Shown: in pieces, positions 23,876-33,791 of the stretch
How the letters are laid out: each line of letters starts with the position of its first letter
Numbering within the stretch: position 1 is the first letter of the stretch
NCBI RefSeq assembly: GCF_946479415.1
Contig: NZ_CAMLFY010000020.1
Coordinates: forward strand, 1-46,808
Length of the DNA stretch: 46,808 nucleotides
Source: an uncultured Shinella sp.
GTDB lineage: Bacteria > Pseudomonadota > Alphaproteobacteria > Rhizobiales > Rhizobiaceae
Reading direction: 5' to 3'
The notes under the pieces: generated by a model
Seen by the model: the letters and a program-made list of their open reading frames with translations, nothing else
What the model was told of the DNA's origin: nothing
The model's database searches: none
Position numbers and translations under genes: made by a program

Positions 23876-24934
23876 ATGCGTATTCTTGTCACCGGCGGCG
23901 CCGGCTTCATCGGTTCAGCGCTCATCCGCCACCTCGTGCTCGAGGCTGGCGCCGAGGTCCTCAATGTCGACAAACTCACCTATGCCGGTAATCTCGCCTC
24001 GCTGAGGGATGTCGAAAACGCGCCGAACTACCGTTTCCTCAAGGCGGACATCTGCACCAAACGCGTCATGACGGAGGCGTTCGACACCTTCCGTCCCGAT
24101 CGCGTGATGCATCTTGCGGCTGAAAGCCATGTCGATCGCTCGATCAACGCGGCAGGCACCTTTATCGAGACCAATGTCGTCGGCACCTTCACACTGCTGG
24201 AAGCCGCGCGGGCGTACTGGAACGGTCTGCCCGCATCCGCAAGGGAGGCTTTCCGCTTCGTGCATGTCTCGACCGACGAGGTCTACGGTTCGCTTGGCGA
24301 TGAAGGCTTTTTTCACGAGGACACGCCTTACGATCCCTCATCACCTTATTCGGCGTCGAAAGCGGCAAGCGACCACCTGGCTATCGCCTGGCAGCGGACC
24401 TACGGGCTTCCGGTCATCGTGTCGAACTGCTCGAACAATTACGGGCCTTACCATTTTCCGGAAAAGCTCATTCCCCTCATTATTCTCAACGCGCTCGAGG
24501 GAAGGCCGCTGCCGGTTTATGGCAAGGGTGCGAATATCAGGGACTGGCTCTATGTCGAGGACCATGCCCGCGCGCTCCACCTGATCGCCGAACGGGGCCG
24601 GCCGGGCGAGAAATACAATGTCGGCGGTCGCAACGAGCGCCGCAACATCGACGTGGTCAGGCGCATCTGCCAGATCATGGATGCGATGCGGCCGAAAAAC
24701 AGCCCGCATGAACAGCTGATCACCCATGTCGATGACCGGCCCGGCCACGATGCCCGCTATGCCATCGACGCGACACGGCTTGAAAAAGAGCTCGGCTGGA
24801 AAGCACGGGAGAAGTTCGAGAGTGGCATCGAAAAGACCGTAGCCTGGTTTCTTGAAAATGAATGGTGGTGGCGGCCGTTGCGTGAAACCGTCTATCTCGG
24901 CGAACGCCTGGGCATGCTGGAAAGGCGGGCGTGA
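23876..24934 (+). CDS. rfbB: dTDP-glucose 4,6-dehydratase (RmlB)
   Basis: 352 aa from ATG 23876. NAD-binding '[19 protein letters not shown]' is at the N-terminus, the family-specific '[12 protein letters not shown]' follows, and the catalytic Thr-Asp-Glu is in '[11 protein letters not shown]'. The Y-x3-K is in '[10 protein letters not shown]', and '[15 protein letters not shown]' with '[13 protein letters not shown]' bind the sugar nucleotide. The protein has normal length and no damage. It converts dTDP-glucose to dTDP-4-keto-6-deoxyglucose. Its stop overlaps the rfbD GTG start (GTGA). Confidence 0.97.
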   Translation: MRILVTGGAGFIGSALIRHLVLEAGAEVLNVDKLTYAGNLASLRDVENAPNYRFLKADICTKRVMTEAFDTFRPDRVMHLAAESHVDRSINAAGTFIETNVVGTFTLLEAARAYWNGLPASAREAFRFVHVSTDEVYGSLGDEGFFHEDTPYDPSSPYSASKAASDHLAIAWQRTYGLPVIVSNCSNNYGPYHFPEKLIPLIILNALEGRPLPVYGKGANIRDWLYVEDHARALHLIAERGRPGEKYNVGGRNERRNIDVVRRICQIMDAMRPKNSPHEQLITHVDDRPGHDARYAIDATRLEKELGWKAREKFESGIEKTVAWFLENEWWWRPLRETVYLGERLGMLERRA

Positions 24935-25863
24935 GCGCCATGCGGATCGTCGTTACGGGCAAGGAAGGTCAGATCACGCGGTCCATCGCGGCCCTTGGCC
25001 CGCAGATGAATGTCGAGATCATAGCCGTCGGTCGGCCGGAGCTCGATCTCGCCGCCCCGGGCAGCATCATGCCCGCGCTCAAGGCTGCACGCCCGGATGC
25101 GATCATCTCGGCGGCCGCCTACACCATGGTCGACAAGGCTGAAACGGAACGGGATCTCGCCTTCGCCGTCAATGGCGTGGGTGCCGGCGCCGTGGCCGAG
25201 GCAGCTGCTCGGCTCGGCGTGCCTCTGCTGCATATCTCCACGGACTATGTGTTCGATGGCCGTAAGCCGACACCCTATTTCGAGACCGATCGCGTTGGGC
25301 CGATTTGCGTCTATGGCGCATCGAAACTGGAGGGCGAGCGCCGCGCCGAAGCGACCCTCAGCGACCTCGCAATCTTCCGCACCGCCTGGGTTTATTCGCC
25401 TTATGGCACCAATTTTCTCAAGACCATGCTCAAACTGGGGGAAACGCGCGACAGGCTCTCCGTTGTTGCCGATCAGCAGGGCTGTCCAACCGCAGCCGAG
25501 GACATTGCCAGCATGCTGATCATCGCCGCGCGACGGATGGCCGTGGATCGCGACCGCAGATATCGCGGCATTTTTCACCTGACGGGCTCCGGTGAAGCCA
25601 CTTGGGCGGAGTTCGCAAGCGAGATTTTCCAGGCGGCCGAGGCCTATGGGCGCAGACCTGTCGAGGTCGTCCCGATCACCTCGGACCAATATCCTTCGCC
25701 GGTCAAGCGGCCGGCGAATTCCAGACTTTCAGGTGAAAAGCTCGCCCATATCTACGGTATCGCGCTGCCGGACTGGCGGATATCGACCCGCAAGGTGATC
25801 GACACGCTTCTCGGATGGAACCTCGCGCAACCACGACGCGCTCTCTCGGGAGAACGGCAATGA
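24931..25863 (+). CDS. rfbD: dTDP-4-dehydrorhamnose reductase (RmlD)
   Basis: 310 aa from GTG 24931, which overlaps the rfbB stop; ATG 24940 gives 307 aa and begins '[12 protein letters not shown]', the typical family start, so either is possible. Motifs: cofactor-binding '[14 protein letters not shown]', '[13 protein letters not shown]', '[16 protein letters not shown]', catalytic 'YGASKLEGE', and '[19 protein letters not shown]'. The final NADPH-dependent reduction to dTDP-L-rhamnose. Coupled by ATGA to rfbA. Confidence 0.96.
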   Translation: MSAMRIVVTGKEGQITRSIAALGPQMNVEIIAVGRPELDLAAPGSIMPALKAARPDAIISAAAYTMVDKAETERDLAFAVNGVGAGAVAEAAARLGVPLLHISTDYVFDGRKPTPYFETDRVGPICVYGASKLEGERRAEATLSDLAIFRTAWVYSPYGTNFLKTMLKLGETRDRLSVVADQQGCPTAAEDIASMLIIAARRMAVDRDRRYRGIFHLTGSGEATWAEFASEIFQAAEAYGRRPVEVVPITSDQYPSPVKRPANSRLSGEKLAHIYGIALPDWRISTRKVIDTLLGWNLAQPRRALSGERQ

Positions 25864-26723
25864 AAGGCATCATTCTGGCTGGAGGCAACGGCACGCGTCT
25901 GCATCCGATGACCATGGCGATCAGCAAGCAGATCCTGCCGATCTACGACAAGCCGATGATCTATTATCCGCTGACGACCCTGATGCTGGCGGGCATTCGC
26001 GAAATCCTGATCATTTCGACACCGCACGACATGCCGCACTTCCAAAAGCTGCTGGGCGATGGTTCACAATGGGGCCTGGAGCTTTCCTATGCCATCCAGC
26101 CCCGGCCGGAGGGTCTGGCGCAGGCCTTCGTGATCGGCGCGGATTTCGTCGGCGGTTCCCATTGCTGCCTTATCCTCGGCGACAACATCTTCTTCGGCCA
26201 CGGCCTTCCCAAGCTTCTGGCAGATGCCCGCGCCAGCATTTCGGGGGGAACCGTCTTTGCATATCATGTCGTCGATCCCGAGCGTTATGGCGTGGTCGAG
26301 TTCGACAAGGACATGAACGCGGTTTCCATAGAAGAAAAGCCGGCGGTTCCGAAATCCAACTGGGCCGTCGCGGGTCTTTATTTCTATGATCCCAGCGTGG
26401 TGGAGATCGCAGCCAACCTGAAGCCTTCGGGTCGCGGCGAATATGAGATCACCGATGTCAACCGGGATTATCTGGAGCGCGGCAAGCTCAGGGTATCGAT
26501 CATGGGACGCGGCTATGCCTGGCTCGACACCGGCACGCCGGAAAGCCTTCTGGAGGCGGGCGATTTCGTTCGCACCCTGGAAAAGCGCCAGGGCTTCAAG
26601 ATTGCCTGCCCGGAGGAGGTCGCACTCGGCCAGGGCTTCATTTCCTGCTCGCAGTTCGAAAAACAGGCCGAACGATACGGCAAGAGCGACTACGGCAACT
26701 ATCTGAGACGACTGCTTCAGTAG
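25860..26723 (+). CDS. rfbA: Glucose-1-phosphate thymidylyltransferase (RmlA)
   Basis: 287 aa from ATG 25860, whose ATGA overlaps the rfbD stop. The nucleotidyltransferase signature '[16 protein letters not shown]', '[17 protein letters not shown]', metal-binding '[12 protein letters not shown]', 'YGVVEFDKD' and '[20 protein letters not shown]' are all intact. Length is normal for the short RmlA group. It makes dTDP-glucose from dTTP and glucose-1-phosphate; dTDP-rhamnose usually inhibits it. Last gene of the operon; only 6 bp separate its stop from that of the convergent AraC gene, so no terminator fits between them. Confidence 0.97.
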   Translation: MKGIILAGGNGTRLHPMTMAISKQILPIYDKPMIYYPLTTLMLAGIREILIISTPHDMPHFQKLLGDGSQWGLELSYAIQPRPEGLAQAFVIGADFVGGSHCCLILGDNIFFGHGLPKLLADARASISGGTVFAYHVVDPERYGVVEFDKDMNAVSIEEKPAVPKSNWAVAGLYFYDPSVVEIAANLKPSGRGEYEITDVNRDYLERGKLRVSIMGRGYAWLDTGTPESLLEAGDFVRTLEKRQGFKIACPEEVALGQGFISCSQFEKQAERYGKSDYGNYLRRLLQ

Positions 26724-26729
26724 TCCGCT

Positions 26730-27725
26730 CTATTCCTGCTCTCCCGAGCGGGCTGCCAGCACTCTTGATGGCTGCATGCCGAAGCGACGCAGGAAAAGCT
26801 GGGAGAAATGACTTGGATTGCTGTAGCCGATGGCAATCGCCGCCTGCGTGACGTTCATTTCGCCACTCTCTATCAGGCGACGTGCTTCCAGCAGACGCTG
26901 TTCCTTCAGAAATGCATAGACGGCGAAGCCATAGAGGCTCTTGAAGCCGGTTTTGAGCCGCTTTTGCGTAAGCCCCACTTCACGAGCGAGGTCATCAAGC
27001 GTCCAGGGGCGGGCGAGTTCCGCGATGAGCAGGTCGCGCGCCCGCTGAAGCGGACGGCGGTCACGCGGCGGGATGGTCTGCGCAGGCTGCGTACGCCGCA
27101 TCGTGGTGATCGACGCGTTGATGATATCGAGGGCGCGGGCCTCGAAGGCGAGGTCGTCACTCTCCACCATCGCGCTGTCGAAGAGCGCGCGCGCGACAGC
27201 GAGAAGATCTGGCGGCACCGGCAGGACCCCAACCCAGGTGCCGTTGCCCGAGGCCATGTGGAGCGCGTGGTGCTCGTCGAGATTGCTGAGGACATCGCCC
27301 GCGCCGAGCTTCTGCCAGAGGCTGATATCCACGCGAATATCCATGCCCTTGAAGCGGGTCCCGACGGGGACATCATAGAAGCCGACAGCGCCTGTCGGCG
27401 CCGCCATGATGTAGATGCGGCCCGGCCGGTAAGGGATCGAGGACAGCCGTCGCTCCGCATCGCTATCGAGCAGCCAGCCCTGCCCTGACGCCTCGAACAG
27501 AAAGTCGATCGCAACGCACGGCTCCGTGGCGAAACGACCGATAAAATCGGCACCGATCACCATATCGAAGACGGAAATCGTCAAACCCGGCCGTACGCCG
27601 AGAATCTTGTAGGCGCCATCGGTCGACACCGCCGAGAAGGCATCGTCGGCCGGGCTCGGGCCGAGCACCACCACGTCGTCCTGATCGGACTGGGCGAGCG
27701 CACGCTGTTCCACTCTGAGATTCAT
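26730..27725 (-). CDS. AraC-family regulator of iron-siderophore uptake type (YbtA/RhrA/PchR-like)
   Basis: 331 aa from ATG 27725; the in-frame extension to 27833 would run into the divergent gene's leader and is not family-like. The C-terminal AraC/XylS domain has both helix-turn-helix units: 'WTLDDLAREVGLTQKRLKTGFKSLYG' and 'MNVTQAAIAIGYSNPSHFSQLFLRRFGMQPSRV'. The N-terminal about 230 residues are the variable sensor part found in YbtA/PchR-like proteins, which usually bind the cognate ferric siderophore. Divergent from the permease and receptor genes it is expected to activate. Confidence 0.85.
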   Translation of the reverse strand: MNLRVEQRALAQSDQDDVVVLGPSPADDAFSAVSTDGAYKILGVRPGLTISVFDMVIGADFIGRFATEPCVAIDFLFEASGQGWLLDSDAERRLSSIPYRPGRIYIMAAPTGAVGFYDVPVGTRFKGMDIRVDISLWQKLGAGDVLSNLDEHHALHMASGNGTWVGVLPVPPDLLAVARALFDSAMVESDDLAFEARALDIINASITTMRRTQPAQTIPPRDRRPLQRARDLLIAELARPWTLDDLAREVGLTQKRLKTGFKSLYGFAVYAFLKEQRLLEARRLIESGEMNVTQAAIAIGYSNPSHFSQLFLRRFGMQPSRVLAARSGEQE

Positions 27726-27832
27726 CTGCCTGCCAAAATAATGGACCGGATCGCAATATCGCTGAACCTGATTACAATAGTCAAGTTTTCTGCGAAACCC
27801 TACTGAGATCAGGAAATCCGTTGCGAGGGGCA
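27726..27832. promoter_or_regulatory. Divergent promoter interval of the AraC gene and uptake operon
   Basis: This 107-bp gap is the only place for the AraC binding site and both promoters. Its centre is locally AT-richer than the flanking genes. No exact palindrome or Fur/RirA-box match could be recognised by eye. The rightward start is preceded by GAGGGG. Confidence 0.35.
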
Positions 27833-29086
27833 ATGTCGACCGCTTTTACAAATATCGCCGCACGTTCCGCCACCTGGACCGTGCTTGGCCTTCTTGCCGG
27901 CCTTTATGCCGCCCAATCCGTCACCGGCTCCATGGTGCAGACGGCGCTTCCTGTCGTGTTGCGCGATGCCGGCATGCCGCTCGACCAGATCGGATATCTC
28001 TCCGTGCTGTTCCTGCCGTGGGCGCTGAAGTTCCTGTGGGCGCCGCTCATCGACCGGTTTCTCACCGAACGCAGCTGGATCCTCCTGTGCCAGATCGGCA
28101 TCATCACCTGCTTCCTCGTCGCGACCGTTCTACCGCCGCAGACCCACATGGCGGCACTGGCCTGCGTGCTTCTGGTTATGGGCATGTTCGCCGCGACCCA
28201 GGACGTGGCGACCGATTCGCTCGCCGTGCGTGCCTCCGACGAGAACAATCGCGGGTTTGCCAGCGGCGCCTCGACGACCGGCGCCTATCTCGGTTTTCTG
28301 ATCGGCGGCGGTCTTTGGCTGATCGTCTATCAGCATGCCGGGTGGGCGGTCTCCATGGCGGCGATGGCTGGATTTGTCGGTTTGCTCACCATTCCCGTGT
28401 TCTTCTCCGGTCGTCTTGCCGGGCCTCCGGTGAACGCCAGGTCCCGCCAGCAGATCGGCCTGCGCACGACATTCAACAACCGCACCCTCACCCGCGGGCT
28501 GGCCTTCCTCATCGTTTATCAGATCGGCCTGCGCATGGGGTCGTCGCTGACCGGGCCTTATCTCGTCGACAAGGGCATCGCCCTCGACACGATCGGCCTG
28601 TTGCGTGGCGCGGGCGGCGCGGTTGCCGGGCTTGTCGCCGCCTCGCTCGGTGCGCTTGTCGTGCAGGCTGTGGGTATTACCCGGTCGATCGTGCTTGCGG
28701 CCATCCTCAATATCCTGCTGCTGGCGGCGCTTGCCATCGTCGAATTCGCAGGTTCGGTCTCTCCCGTGATCGCGGTGGGTATCCTTCTCCTGCAAATCGG
28801 CGCGGTCGCCTTCTCCTTCGTCGCGCTCTATGCGGCAATGATGAACTGGTGCAATCCGGATCAGGCGGCGACGGATTTCGCCGCGCTCCAAAGCATCGAC
28901 GCGATCCTCGCGATCGCCGCATCTTCGGTCGCCGGCCTACTCGGCAATGCTTTCGGCTACGGCTGGCTGTTTGCCGCCTCGGCGGCTTTCATTCTTGCCG
29001 CCATCCTCCTCGTTTCCCATACGCTCGGCGCTTCCGCGAAGGCAGTGCAGGGCTTTGCAATCTCAGAAAAGGTATCGGAATCATGA
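27833..29086 (+). CDS. MFS transporter of the RhtX/YbtX siderophore-permease type
   Basis: 417 aa from ATG 27833 (a TTG at 27821 would add four residues). About 12 membrane helices are visible from residue 16 ('WTVLGLLAGLYAAQSVTGS') to the end. Loops 'LPWALKFLWAPLIDRF' and 'MFAATQDVATDSLAVRA' are typical of the AmpG/RhtX group, where 'PLIDR' and 'ATQDIAxDxxA' recur. Members import ferric siderophores such as rhizobactin 1021 across the inner membrane without an ABC system. ATGA coupling to the FyuA-like receptor and divergence from an AraC regulator support a siderophore role. Confidence 0.87.
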   Translation: MSTAFTNIAARSATWTVLGLLAGLYAAQSVTGSMVQTALPVVLRDAGMPLDQIGYLSVLFLPWALKFLWAPLIDRFLTERSWILLCQIGIITCFLVATVLPPQTHMAALACVLLVMGMFAATQDVATDSLAVRASDENNRGFASGASTTGAYLGFLIGGGLWLIVYQHAGWAVSMAAMAGFVGLLTIPVFFSGRLAGPPVNARSRQQIGLRTTFNNRTLTRGLAFLIVYQIGLRMGSSLTGPYLVDKGIALDTIGLLRGAGGAVAGLVAASLGALVVQAVGITRSIVLAAILNILLLAALAIVEFAGSVSPVIAVGILLLQIGAVAFSFVALYAAMMNWCNPDQAATDFAALQSIDAILAIAASSVAGLLGNAFGYGWLFAASAAFILAAILLVSHTLGASAKAVQGFAISEKVSES

Positions 29087-31080
29087 TGCGTCACCGCTTG
29101 TCCGGCGTTTCCCTCCTCGCCCTCGCCGTCGGCCTCTCCCCGCAGATTGCGGCAGCGCAGGACAACACCGAGATCTCGACGCTGGAGCCGATCATCATCA
29201 CCGCCACGAAGCGCAGTGAGGACTATTTCCTCCTGCCCTCCGCAACCGATATCGCCAATGCCGACGAATTGCTCACGCGCGACATCGACACCGTTGCCGA
29301 TCTCGATCGCATCTTTCCCGACGTCAACATCCGCTCCCGCTCCAGCCGCGCCTATGCCAACTTCACGATCCGCGGGCAGGCGTCGCTCGATTTCTACAAT
29401 CCGAGCACCCAGGTCTATGTGGACGGCCTGCCGCAGGATAGCTTCAATCTCACGCGCTCGCTGCCGGGCGGCGTTGAAAGCGTCGAGCTGCTCTATGGTC
29501 CGCAGGGCACGCTCTACGGGCGCGGCGCGATCGGCGGCGTCATCAATATCGTCACCCGCAAGCCGGACAACGAAACGCGCTTCGGTTTTGATGCGAACAT
29601 GACCAACGAGGGCGCCGGTGGCACCTTCTTCGCCAGCACACCTCTGATCGACGACGTGCTTTATGCCGATGCGAACCTCTCATTGCTGAACGGCAAGGAC
29701 ACGTACACGACCAGCTTTGGCGAGGACGTCGGCGGCACGCGGGACGTCAACGGCCAGGTCCGCGTTCGCTACGCGCCGACCGACAGCCCCTGGGACGTGA
29801 CCGTCAGCGCCGGACGCGGCCATGTTTCCTCGACGGAAGAATATTTCGTCCTGGAGGCCGACCTGGAAAACCGCATCGCCTATCCTGCCCCGTCGCAATA
29901 TGATCTCGACACCTGGAATTTTGGCGTCAACGCCGCCTACGATCTCGGCTTTGCCACCATCACCGCACTTACCGGCTACCAGAAGAGCGATCTCGACCGC
30001 ACGATCTTCGGCACCTACACGCCGGAAAAGCAGTGGACACTGAGCCAGGAGTTGCGCATCGCCTCCAATCCGGATCAGGGCAACGCGATCGACTATGTGG
30101 CCGGTCTCTACTACCAGCATCTCGATTTCACGCGGAATGTGCCGATCGCCAACCAGATCGCGCGGCAGAAGATCGATTCCTATGCCCTGTTCGGCGACAT
30201 CACGTGGCACGCCACCGATCGTCTCGATATCTCACCTGGCCTGCGTCTCGACTATGAACGCGCGGCTGCCGAAGCGGTCGGGGGTGTAAACTTCAAGGAC
30301 GATAATGCGTTTACCGCGCTTTCACCCAAACTCGGCGCAAGTTACGGCCTTAGCGACGCGTGGCGTGTTTACGGCCTTCTCAGCACCGGCTTCAAGGCCG
30401 GTGGCTTTACCCGCAACGTGACGTCGGCCAACAACGCGTTCACCTATGACCCGCAGCATACCTATAATGGTGAAGTGGGTCTGAAATACCGCAACGACGA
30501 CGGCACGCTGGAAGCGCAGCTTTCCGCCTACTACAATGTCACCAAGGACTACCAGATGTTCGTGGACGTGCAGCCCTGGCAGTATCTCCAGAATGTCGGC
30601 GAGGTGACGGCCAAGGGTATCGACCTGAAGGTCCGCGCCAAGGCCACGGAAGAATTCGGCATCACCGCCGGCCTCGCCTACAACCAGACGCGGTTTACGG
30701 ACTACAAAAATCCCGTTACGCCGGGCTCCGACCTGACGGGCAACACCGTGCCCTACGCGCCGGAATTCACCGCCAATCTCATGTTCGACTATCGCTTCGA
30801 ACTGGAAAACGGCCGCGGCGCGCTCATTCCCTATCTCGGTCTCACCTATGTCGGCGAGCACTATTTCGACGAGACCAACACGATCGGCCAGAAGGGTTAC
30901 GCGCTTGCGGACCTCGGCGTGAAGTGGGAACTCGACGACAAAGTCACGGCCGAAGCCTTCGTGACGAACGTCTTCGACAAGACGTATACGACCTACGGCT
31001 TCCAGTATCCCGGCCTTGGCAATCTCTATCAGCTGGGCCAGGGCCGCACCATCGGCGGCCGCATCAACATGACGTTCTGA
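29083..31080 (+). CDS. TonB-dependent outer-membrane receptor, FyuA-like
   Basis: 665 aa, close to the yersiniabactin receptor FyuA in length and in plug motifs. Signal peptide 1-26 ('LLALAVGLSPQIAAAQ'); TonB box 'IIITATKR' at about 36-43; plug domain with 'FTIRGQASLDFYNPSTQVYVDG' split across about 95-115 and 'ESVELLYGPQGTLYGRGAIGG'. A 22-strand barrel of alternating aromatic residues ends in Phe ('GRINMTF'), as required for outer-membrane insertion. Start ATGATG at 29083 overlaps the MFS stop. Predicted to take up a ferric siderophore; no siderophore synthesis genes are in the window. Confidence 0.92.
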   Translation: MMRHRLSGVSLLALAVGLSPQIAAAQDNTEISTLEPIIITATKRSEDYFLLPSATDIANADELLTRDIDTVADLDRIFPDVNIRSRSSRAYANFTIRGQASLDFYNPSTQVYVDGLPQDSFNLTRSLPGGVESVELLYGPQGTLYGRGAIGGVINIVTRKPDNETRFGFDANMTNEGAGGTFFASTPLIDDVLYADANLSLLNGKDTYTTSFGEDVGGTRDVNGQVRVRYAPTDSPWDVTVSAGRGHVSSTEEYFVLEADLENRIAYPAPSQYDLDTWNFGVNAAYDLGFATITALTGYQKSDLDRTIFGTYTPEKQWTLSQELRIASNPDQGNAIDYVAGLYYQHLDFTRNVPIANQIARQKIDSYALFGDITWHATDRLDISPGLRLDYERAAAEAVGGVNFKDDNAFTALSPKLGASYGLSDAWRVYGLLSTGFKAGGFTRNVTSANNAFTYDPQHTYNGEVGLKYRNDDGTLEAQLSAYYNVTKDYQMFVDVQPWQYLQNVGEVTAKGIDLKVRAKATEEFGITAGLAYNQTRFTDYKNPVTPGSDLTGNTVPYAPEFTANLMFDYRFELENGRGALIPYLGLTYVGEHYFDETNTIGQKGYALADLGVKWELDDKVTAEAFVTNVFDKTYTTYGFQYPGLGNLYQLGQGRTIGGRINMTF

Positions 31081-31090
31081 GGAGACATCC

Positions 31091-32245
31091 ATGCGTATCC
31101 TCATCGTCGGCGGCGGACCGGCCGGCCTGACCCTGGCCGCCTGCCTGCTTCAACACGGCATCGAACCCGTCGTGGTAGAAAAGGCGGCGCGCGGGCGCAC
31201 CGGCGGCTACTCGATCGGCTTGCATGTCAATGGCTGGCGTGTCGCGGAACGGCTTGGTCTTGTCGAGGCCTTCCGGTCGAAAGCCATGCCGCTCGGCCCC
31301 GCCCATCATCTCGACCGGCGCGGGAAAAAACTTTTCTCCTACGACTATCGCACTCTGGCAAAGGCCGCCGGGGGGCGCCTCCTCGCCATCATGCGCAACG
31401 ATTTTCAGGAGATATTGACCAGCGCAGTCTCAGGAAACTGCGCGATCGGCTACGAAACGACGGTGACGGCGCTCGACGATGATGGTTCGGGCGTCACCGC
31501 CACTTTTTCCGATGGCACCACCGGCCGCTTCGACCTCGTCGTCGGCGCGGATGGTTATCGCAGCAGCGTGCGCGCGCTGGCTTTCGGGCCTCATGAGGAT
31601 TTCCTCCGGCCGCTCGGTTATCGTGCCAGCGCATGGCGCGTGCCGCTCGAAAAGCCGCTGGGCGCGAGCTTCGTCGGCATGATGGATGTCGATCATCAGG
31701 GCGGGCTGTATGCCGTGGGCGACGGCACTGCGGCAACGCTGTTCTGCTGGCGGGACGAGCGGACGGACCGGCTCGATCCGGAAGCACGGCAACGCGTGCT
31801 GCAAAAGGAATTCGGCCACTGGCCGGAACCGGTTGCTTCTGCTCTGTCCTCGGCCATCGATTGGGACCAGGCCTTCTTCGACACCGTGTCGCAAATCGAG
31901 GTGCCGAAGTGGTCGAAGGGCCGCATTGCACTGCTTGGCGACTCCGCCTGGTGCCTGACCTTCCTTGCCGGTCAGGGCACATCCACGGCGATGGCCGGTG
32001 CCTACATCCTCGCCTCGGAACTTGCGCGCAAAAGCATGATCGACGCACTCGACAGCTACGAGGCACGAATGCGGCCGCTGGTGACGAAGATGCAGGCCGT
32101 GTCGCGCAAGATCGGCGGCCACTACATTCCGCAAAGCGCGTTCGGCATGCGCGTGCAGTCCTGGATTTTGCCGATCATGCTCTCGCGCCCCTTCATCCGT
32201 TTCACGACAAGCCGGCTGGCGGCCCCGCCGCTGGACATCGATTGA
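31091..32245 (+). CDS. FAD-dependent aromatic-ring-hydroxylase-like monooxygenase (PHBH fold)
   Basis: 384 aa from ATG 31091 with GAGGAG 7 nt upstream. The three FAD motifs of group A flavin monooxygenases are present: GxGxxG in 'ILIVGGGPAGLTLAACL' (residues 7-12), DG in 'DLVVGADGYRSSVR', and GD in 'RIALLGDSAWCLTFLAGQGTSTAM'. It lies 10 bp after the receptor gene, probably in the same transcript. Here it may modify the imported ligand inside the cell, for instance by hydroxylating or opening a siderophore to release iron. Such a role is inferred from position; relatives act on aromatics, tetracyclines and fatty amides. Confidence 0.85.
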   Translation: MRILIVGGGPAGLTLAACLLQHGIEPVVVEKAARGRTGGYSIGLHVNGWRVAERLGLVEAFRSKAMPLGPAHHLDRRGKKLFSYDYRTLAKAAGGRLLAIMRNDFQEILTSAVSGNCAIGYETTVTALDDDGSGVTATFSDGTTGRFDLVVGADGYRSSVRALAFGPHEDFLRPLGYRASAWRVPLEKPLGASFVGMMDVDHQGGLYAVGDGTAATLFCWRDERTDRLDPEARQRVLQKEFGHWPEPVASALSSAIDWDQAFFDTVSQIEVPKWSKGRIALLGDSAWCLTFLAGQGTSTAMAGAYILASELARKSMIDALDSYEARMRPLVTKMQAVSRKIGGHYIPQSAFGMRVQSWILPIMLSRPFIRFTTSRLAAPPLDID

Positions 32246-32262
32246 CTGTAGAATTTGCAGTC
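32244..32262. terminator. Weak hairpin in the 39-bp convergent gap
   Basis: GACTG (32244-32248) can pair with CAGTC (32258-32262) across a 9-nt loop in the short gap between the FAD monooxygenase and the convergent SSADH gene. The stem is short and only TT follows, so terminator function is doubtful. Confidence 0.25.
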
Positions 32263-32284
32263 TTCGCGGTTTCACCGGGCTGAC

Positions 32285-33769
32285 CTATGACGCCAGCCCA
32301 AGGCAAAGAAACTTGATCTCCAAATAGTCGTCCAGACCGTATCGAGACCCCTCGCGCCCCTGCCCGGACTGCTTGATACCACCGAACGGTGCGACCTCCG
32401 TCGAGATGAGGCCCGTATTGATGCCGACCATGCCGTATTCCAGCGCTTCACCGACCCGGAAGACCCGGGATAGATCGTTGGCATAAAAGTAGGCCGCAAG
32501 GCCGAACTCGGTATCGTTGGCAAGGTCGATCACCTGTTCTTCCGTCTTAAAGCGGAAGAGCGGGGCCACGGGACCAAACGTCTCCTCGCGGGCGACCTGC
32601 ATGTCGGGCGTGACATCCGTGAGGACCGTCGGCTGGAAGAACAGGCCGCCTCTGGCATCCGGCCTACCGCCGACGGTCACTCGTGCGCCCTTCGAAACCG
32701 CATCGCCTATATGTGCCTCGACCTTTGCCAGAGCCTTGGTATCGATCAGCGGGCCGGCATCAACGGCCTCTTCGAAACCATCCCCGACTTTCAATCGAGA
32801 AACACGGGCCGCCAACTTCTCAGCAAAGGCGTCATAGACGCCGGCCTGCACATAGAAGCGGTTGGCGCAGACGCAGGTCTGGCCATTGTTGCGGTATTTG
32901 GCGACCATCGCACCATCGACAGCCGCATCGAGGTCAGCGTCATCGAAGACGATGAAGGGCGCATTGCCGCCGAGCTCGAGGCCGAGCTTCATGATCTGGT
33001 CGGCACCCTGCCGCATCAGCGTTCGTCCGACATTGGTGGAGCCCGTGAAGGTCAGCTTGCGGACCTTGTCGTTCGATGTGAATTCCTGGCCGATTTCGAT
33101 GGCATCAGTTGTCAAAACGATGCTGAGGAGGCCGGCGGGAAGCCCAGCCTGTTCGGCAAGGCGCGCCAAGGCGAGCGCGGAGAGCGGCGTCTCTGCGGCG
33201 GGCTTGGCAACCATGGCGCAACCGGCGGCAAGTGCGGGCGCCAGCTTGCGCGCAAGCATGGCATTGGGAAAATTCCACGGTGTGATGGCCGCAACGACGC
33301 CCACCGGCTGCTTGACGACCATGATGCGCTTGTCGCGCTGATGGCCCGGGATCATGTCGCCATAGGCACGCTTGGCCTCTTCCCCGAACCATTCGACATA
33401 GGACGCACCATAGAGGACTTCGCCGCGCGCTTCTGCGAGCGGCTTGCCCATTTCCATGGTGAGGATGACGGCAAGGTCATCGGCATTGGCGACCATGAGG
33501 TCATGGAGTTTGCGCAGGATGGCGGCACGCTCCTTGCCGGTCCGTTTCGCCCATTCTTTCTGGGCGACATAGGCCGCTTCGATTGCGCGGGCAGCGTGAG
33601 CCCGCCCCATATCCGGAAGCGTCGCAATCCTCTCGCCAGTGGACGGGTTTAGAACGTCAAACGTCTTGCCTGCGTCGTCGCAGCCAAGCCATTCCCCGGC
33701 GACAGGCGCCTTGTCGGTCGCAAGTGCCGGATCTTTCAGTTTCGCCAGGAGGCGTTCGGAAATTGCCAC
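32285..33769 (-). CDS. gabD: NAD(P)-dependent succinate-semialdehyde dehydrogenase (GabD-like), last gene of catabolic operon
   Basis: 494 aa. The GTG 33769 start is preferred because GGGAG lies 7 nt before it; an ATG at 33805 would overlap the ATPase gene. It is a complete aldehyde dehydrogenase: '[23 protein letters not shown]', '[15 protein letters not shown]', catalytic Glu in '[16 protein letters not shown]', and catalytic Cys in '[17 protein letters not shown]'. The second Cys two residues on (CVC) is typical of GabD-type SSADH. '[29 protein letters not shown]' is also GabD-like. It would oxidise succinic semialdehyde to succinate, the entry to the TCA cycle, and so hints at the end product of this operon. 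Confidence 0.88.
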   Translation of the reverse strand: MAISERLLAKLKDPALATDKAPVAGEWLGCDDAGKTFDVLNPSTGERIATLPDMGRAHAARAIEAAYVAQKEWAKRTGKERAAILRKLHDLMVANADDLAVILTMEMGKPLAEARGEVLYGASYVEWFGEEAKRAYGDMIPGHQRDKRIMVVKQPVGVVAAITPWNFPNAMLARKLAPALAAGCAMVAKPAAETPLSALALARLAEQAGLPAGLLSIVLTTDAIEIGQEFTSNDKVRKLTFTGSTNVGRTLMRQGADQIMKLGLELGGNAPFIVFDDADLDAAVDGAMVAKYRNNGQTCVCANRFYVQAGVYDAFAEKLAARVSRLKVGDGFEEAVDAGPLIDTKALAKVEAHIGDAVSKGARVTVGGRPDARGGLFFQPTVLTDVTPDMQVAREETFGPVAPLFRFKTEEQVIDLANDTEFGLAAYFYANDLSRVFRVGEALEYGMVGINTGLISTEVAPFGGIKQSGQGREGSRYGLDDYLEIKFLCLGLAS

Positions 33770-33791
33770 GATCAGGCTCCCAGCTGGATGG

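Noticed and set aside
28018..31080. A single 1020-codon open frame running through the MFS gene region into the receptor
   Set aside because: Its first 355 codons are an out-of-frame, Arg/Pro/Ser-rich reading of the MFS gene. The receptor has its own ATGATG start with signal peptide at 29083.
26730..32245. A complete siderophore biosynthesis and uptake cluster
   Set aside because: No NRPS, NIS synthetase, ornithine hydroxylase or salicylate synthase gene lies in or beside the module; only uptake-type genes are seen.
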